A stretch of DNA of 23,969 nucleotides from CALHKP01 sp963558075 (GTDB taxonomy: Bacteria; Bacillota; Clostridia; Peptostreptococcales; Anaerovoracaceae), in contig CAUWFN010000030.1 in NCBI GenBank assembly GCA_963558075.1, forward strand, positions 1 through 23,969, read 5' to 3'. Of this stretch, positions 21,271 through 23,969 are shown one piece after another. Below the pieces are notes generated by a model. That model was not told the origin of the DNA and searched no databases. It was given only the letters and a program-made list of their open reading frames with translations. A program made the position numbers and the translations under genes. The first letter of the stretch is position 1; each line of letters begins with the position of its first letter.

Positions 21271-21622
21271 ACAGGCCCATGATATTCGAAATATAGTGAT
21301 ATTTTACGGAGATTTTACGGACGGAGCACTTAAGATTTTACCTTTTAATGATATATTTACAGCAGAAAATATCAGCCTTGTATTACTAATCAAAGCAGTA
21401 GGCGGTAGCGGAATGCTAGATGGTGCTGGTTGGCAAACCCGTACACCGGGAACCAGAACACTGGGCAGCACCGGGCACCGGCGGTCAGACAGCGGAGGTA
21501 GCACAGAGCATCAGGTTCTCGATAGCGTGGGCTTTAGATTGCGATGGCTGATAGAGACTGGCAGACATGGCTTTGCTGGGAGTGGATACTGAGATAGGAT
21601 ATGGTGGAAAGGTGGGAATAAT
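21271..21622. other. Gap between array B and the surface-protein gene
   Basis: 352 bases. It has a lone array B half-site TACAGCA at 21358-21364 with no partner at the expected distance, then a patch (about 21400-21560) that is clearly more GC-rich than its surroundings, with repeated octamers of the form [AG]CAC[CT]GG[GC] at 21443, 21458, 21468 and 21475. A frame of 98 codons crosses it (GTG 21296 to 21592) but has no ribosome binding site and an implausible composition. No terminator or convincing promoter was found. Confidence 0.45.
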
Positions 21623-23740
21623 ATGAAGAAAAATATGCTAAACGGTCTGTTATTTACGCTTCTTGCTTCGGCGACTGTAATTTCAGGAATACCTGCTGCA
21701 GGAGCATATGCTCAGGAGATTACATCGGATTCTGGAAATATTGTAATAAACGAAATAAATTCTTCACCGGATGACTGGGTTGAATTTGTGAACGGCTCAG
21801 ATGCGGAGGCGGACATCTCGGGTTATGAAATTAGGGATAACTCGGACGATCACCGCTGGAAATTTGCAGAGGGAACAAAGATTGGGGCCGGAGAAATTTT
21901 GGTCGTTGATGCAAAGACCGACGGTATGGTGTATGATGATAAAACCGAAAGCTACGAGAAGGGAAGCTTCGAAAGTGCTATTGGAATCGGTTCTGGAGAT
22001 TCGATAAGATTATACGATAGAGATGGAAATCTTATAGATCAGTATTCATGGACTGAGCATGCTTCATATGATAATGACCCGGCAAAAGCATCATATGGAA
22101 GATATCCTGATGCGAGCGGCGATTTTGTTCTAATGAAAGAAACAAAAGGAAAAGCTAACGAGTGCTTTGGGCCAAAGGTTGTTATAAACGAGGTACAGTC
22201 AAAGGATCCTACTGGAGGACCTGATTGGATTGAGCTTGCAAACCCTTCATCTGTAAAAGCTGACATATCTGGAATGATTATCAAAGATAATGATGACGGG
22301 CATGTATATAAGGTGCCTGAGGGTACTGTAATTGAAGCTGGAGGATTTCTTGTAATCGATGACACGAAGCTCGGCTTTGGTCTTGGAAAAGGCGATTCTG
22401 TAAGAATTTTCGAAGGCGATACACTTGTTGGCGAAACAACATGGGAAAATCACACTAATCCTACGTGGGGACTTTATCCTGATGCAAATGGAAAAGAGTA
22501 CAGAAACACAACAGTTCCAACACCAGGAGAAGCGAATATGTTCGAAGAAGTTCCAGAGGAGATAGAAGGACTAAAATGGCCTGGACCTGACGAGGTTAAA
22601 ACTGTGGATGGAGTTGAATTTCTCGAAGATTCATCTGGGCTTGACTTCGATAATGGAAAGCTTTATGCGATTGACAACGGAGCAGGAAAGTTCTGGATTA
22701 TGGATGCAGCAAAGGACGGAAAATTGACTTTTGCAAAGGGATTTGAAGAAGGCAAGAGAATAAGATATGCAAAGGATGCGGAAAATCCAAAGGCAAAAGG
22801 TCCTGACACAGAGGGAATTACTGTAGATGGAAATGGAATGGTTTACGCGGCATCAGAAAGAGATAATTCGAACAAAGGCGTAAACTACTGCTCTATTCTC
22901 ATGGTAAATCCTGATTCTGAGGGCAAAGATTTGATTGCAGAAAAGGAATGGAACCTGGCAGATTCACTTCCAGAGGTGTCTGCTAACATGGGAATTGAAT
23001 CAGTTGAATGGATATCAAATGAGGATGCAGCGGGCAGAATCTTTGATAAAAATACAGGCACAGGCTTTGATCCTGCAAATTACAAAAATGCATATTCCGG
23101 CGGAATTTTCTTTGTTGCTTTGGAAGATAACGGACACGTATACGCATATGTTTTAAACGATGATGAAACTGCTGTTCAGATTGCGGACATAGACTCAGGA
23201 CTTGGCGGAGCAATGGCTATGGACTACGACACATACGAAGACGTACTGTGGGTTATGGCTGATGACGGCTACGGGAACAAAGGCGCAAAGCTCGTTTTTA
23301 ATGGCACAGAAAATCCAGAAACTGAGATTGTAAATCCGCCTGTAGGCTTAGATGTTTCGAGAAATAACGAGGGCTTTGCGATTGCATCGAAAGATTATAC
23401 TGAAAACGGCGTGAGACCTGTCTATCGTTTCTGCGACGGAGTGACAGAAGGAGCATTGACTTACGGAGGAATGTTCTGTGACTACACAGGTGAGGATGTA
23501 AATCCTGACGGACAAAACCAAGGCGGACAGACTCCGGAAAAACCTGATGGTGAAAACGAAGGAAAGCCTAGCGGCGGTCATGAAACTTCCGGTGCAGGAG
23601 GTGGCCATGGAGCTTCCGGTACAGGCAGTGATGTTCCAAAAACTGGAGACCGCGAAAATATTATTTCTATTCTAGTTCTTCTAGTGCTTTCAGGTGCAGG
23701 ACTTGAGCTTGTAAGATTTACAGCAAAGAAAGACTGCTAG
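21623..23740 (+). CDS. Sortase-anchored surface protein with two lamin-tail domains
   Basis: A 705-residue exported, cell-wall-attached protein. A signal peptide (NGLLFTLLASATVISG, ending near AYA-QE) is followed by two lamin-tail (LTD) immunoglobulin-like domains at about 38-175 and 184-305. Both start with the family pattern: IVINEINSSPDDWVEFVN and VVINEVQSKDPTGGPDWIEL. Residues about 325-630 form a beta-rich, propeller-like region (SGLDFDNGKLYAIDNGAG, DTEGITVDGNGMVYAASERD) resembling esterase-like/phytase-type propellers. A Gly/Glu/Pro-rich linker precedes the C-terminal sorting signal: VPKTG, a hydrophobic helix (IISILVLLVLSGAGLELV) and a basic tail (KKDC), so a class of sortase that accepts VPKTG should anchor it. 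AAAGGTGGG lies six bases before the ATG. It sits alone downstream of the hairpin arrays. Adhesion or enzymatic activity is possible; neither is shown. Confidence 0.88.
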   Translation: MKKNMLNGLLFTLLASATVISGIPAAGAYAQEITSDSGNIVINEINSSPDDWVEFVNGSDAEADISGYEIRDNSDDHRWKFAEGTKIGAGEILVVDAKTDGMVYDDKTESYEKGSFESAIGIGSGDSIRLYDRDGNLIDQYSWTEHASYDNDPAKASYGRYPDASGDFVLMKETKGKANECFGPKVVINEVQSKDPTGGPDWIELANPSSVKADISGMIIKDNDDGHVYKVPEGTVIEAGGFLVIDDTKLGFGLGKGDSVRIFEGDTLVGETTWENHTNPTWGLYPDANGKEYRNTTVPTPGEANMFEEVPEEIEGLKWPGPDEVKTVDGVEFLEDSSGLDFDNGKLYAIDNGAGKFWIMDAAKDGKLTFAKGFEEGKRIRYAKDAENPKAKGPDTEGITVDGNGMVYAASERDNSNKGVNYCSILMVNPDSEGKDLIAEKEWNLADSLPEVSANMGIESVEWISNEDAAGRIFDKNTGTGFDPANYKNAYSGGIFFVALEDNGHVYAYVLNDDETAVQIADIDSGLGGAMAMDYDTYEDVLWVMADDGYGNKGAKLVFNGTENPETEIVNPPVGLDVSRNNEGFAIASKDYTENGVRPVYRFCDGVTEGALTYGGMFCDYTGEDVNPDGQNQGGQTPEKPDGENEGKPSGGHETSGAGGGHGASGTGSDVPKTGDRENIISILVLLVLSGAGLELVRFTAKKDC

Positions 23741-23861
23741 GAAATCAGAAATACTTAGATTCTCGTGGGAGAAGCGTTAAATGAGGGCCAAAAGAGCTGT
23801 AAATATAAGGAGTTTTGGGACCTGATTACTCTCGGAAGATTAAGAATCCTATAAATAATTG

Positions 23862-23890
23862 TTGCATTATGGTGCGGGACATGGTATAGT
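23862..23890 (+). promoter_or_regulatory. Promoter of the tRNA-Leu gene
   Basis: TTGCAT (23862-23867), a 17-bp spacer, then TATAGT (23885-23890), 17 bases before the tRNA 5' end. The gap 23741-23861 before it shows only a small TTCTC/GGAGAA hairpin and no T-tailed terminator. Confidence 0.75.
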
Positions 23891-23907
23891 AGTTAAGTAG
23901 TCATTTT

Positions 23908-23969
23908 GCGGTCATGGCGGAATTGGCAGACGCGCACGGTTCAGGTCCGTGTGGGAAACCGTGGGGGTT
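23908..23969 (+). tRNA. tRNA-Leu (anticodon CAG), truncated by the window end
   Basis: Begins with acceptor arm GCGGTCA and the D-arm sequence GGCGGAATTGGCAGACGC typical of leucine tRNAs. The anticodon stem CACGG/CCGTG encloses loop TTCAGGT, giving anticodon CAG. The long variable arm (TGGGAAACCGTGGG region) fits a class II tRNA. The T arm and 3' acceptor strand lie beyond the window. Confidence 0.93.

Noticed and set aside
20916..21291. Target-site duplication around array B (ATATTGGAAA and ATATTCGAAA)
   Set aside because: Nine of ten bases match, but the right copy lies 11 bases beyond the end of the last unit and the region is AT-rich, so coincidence is likely.
20007..21300. Large ornate RNA such as GOLLD or ROOL
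   Set aside because: Considered because of length and a nearby tRNA gene, but I cannot match the known secondary structures, and the regular tandem units do not fit. A covariance search would settle it.
21296..21592. A 98-codon frame before the surface-protein gene
   Set aside because: It has a GTG start without a ribosome binding site, crosses the array-like half-site and the repeat patch, and has a low-complexity translation.

Overview
The window is chromosomal DNA of a low-to-moderate GC anaerobic Firmicute, most likely a clostridial lineage. That placement is an inference from strong AGGAGG-type ribosome binding sites, ATG starts with short intergenic gaps, a DUF1292 protein, a VPKTG-type sortase signal, iron-sulfur and flavin enzymes typical of anaerobes, and the serA/serC/apgM arrangement. 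No phage, plasmid or insertion-sequence gene was recognised.

Layout. (1) 61-2003, + strand: a short two-cluster ferredoxin-like protein, 5-formyltetrahydrofolate cyclo-ligase and an Mrp/NBP35 P-loop ATPase, closed by a terminator. (2) 2078-6316, + strand: iron-containing alcohol dehydrogenase, CaCA-family cation exchanger, an FMN-dependent alpha-hydroxy-acid dehydrogenase with a cysteine-rich N-terminus, and an alpha/beta hydrolase, closed by back-to-back terminators. (3) 6512-7426, - strand: a D-2-hydroxyacid dehydrogenase, with a 314-base upstream gap holding a duplicated two-stem element. (4) 7741-9325, + strand: RdgB/HAM1 nucleotide pyrophosphatase and a YihY membrane protein. (5) 9707-10885: a secreted LysM-G5-NlpC/P60 cell-wall hydrolase with its own strong promoter. 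(6) 11052-17940: divergent serA (-) and serC-apgM-dacA-uvrC (+). The serA promoter is near-consensus and lies inside an inverted repeat. (7) 18045-20006: a DUF1292 protein, a convergent 55-residue membrane protein too short for a standard ORF cutoff, and a COG2509-type FAD oxidoreductase. (8) 20007-21622: 1.6 kb without a convincing gene. (9) 21623-23740: a sortase-anchored surface protein with two lamin-tail domains and a propeller-like region. (10) 23908-end: tRNA-Leu(CAG), cut by the window edge.

The most unusual content is the 1.6-kb non-coding block. It holds four copies of a GC-rich repeat (20042-20244), a large terminator, and then two arrays of short quasi-palindromes. Array A (20398-20794) has seven units of exactly 32 bp, with ends ATGCA/TGCAT or AAGCA/TGCTT; six of them follow a 53-54 bp period. 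Array B (20926-21270) has seven units of exactly 36 bp, with ends TACAGCA/TGCTGTA and a 51-52 bp period. The two arrays differ in sequence but share the same geometry, GCA-N22-TGC. Inner stems change from unit to unit while pairing is largely kept, often through G-U wobbles, and arms can also pair across the spacers. I do not recognise this as any named element. It could be a structured RNA, a phased array of protein-binding sites, or a mosaic palindromic repeat cluster.

Functionally the genes are mostly housekeeping: one-carbon metabolism, Fe-S handling, serine synthesis, peptidoglycan turnover, nucleotide-pool cleaning and DNA repair. A set of oxidoreductases and a surface protein are added to these.
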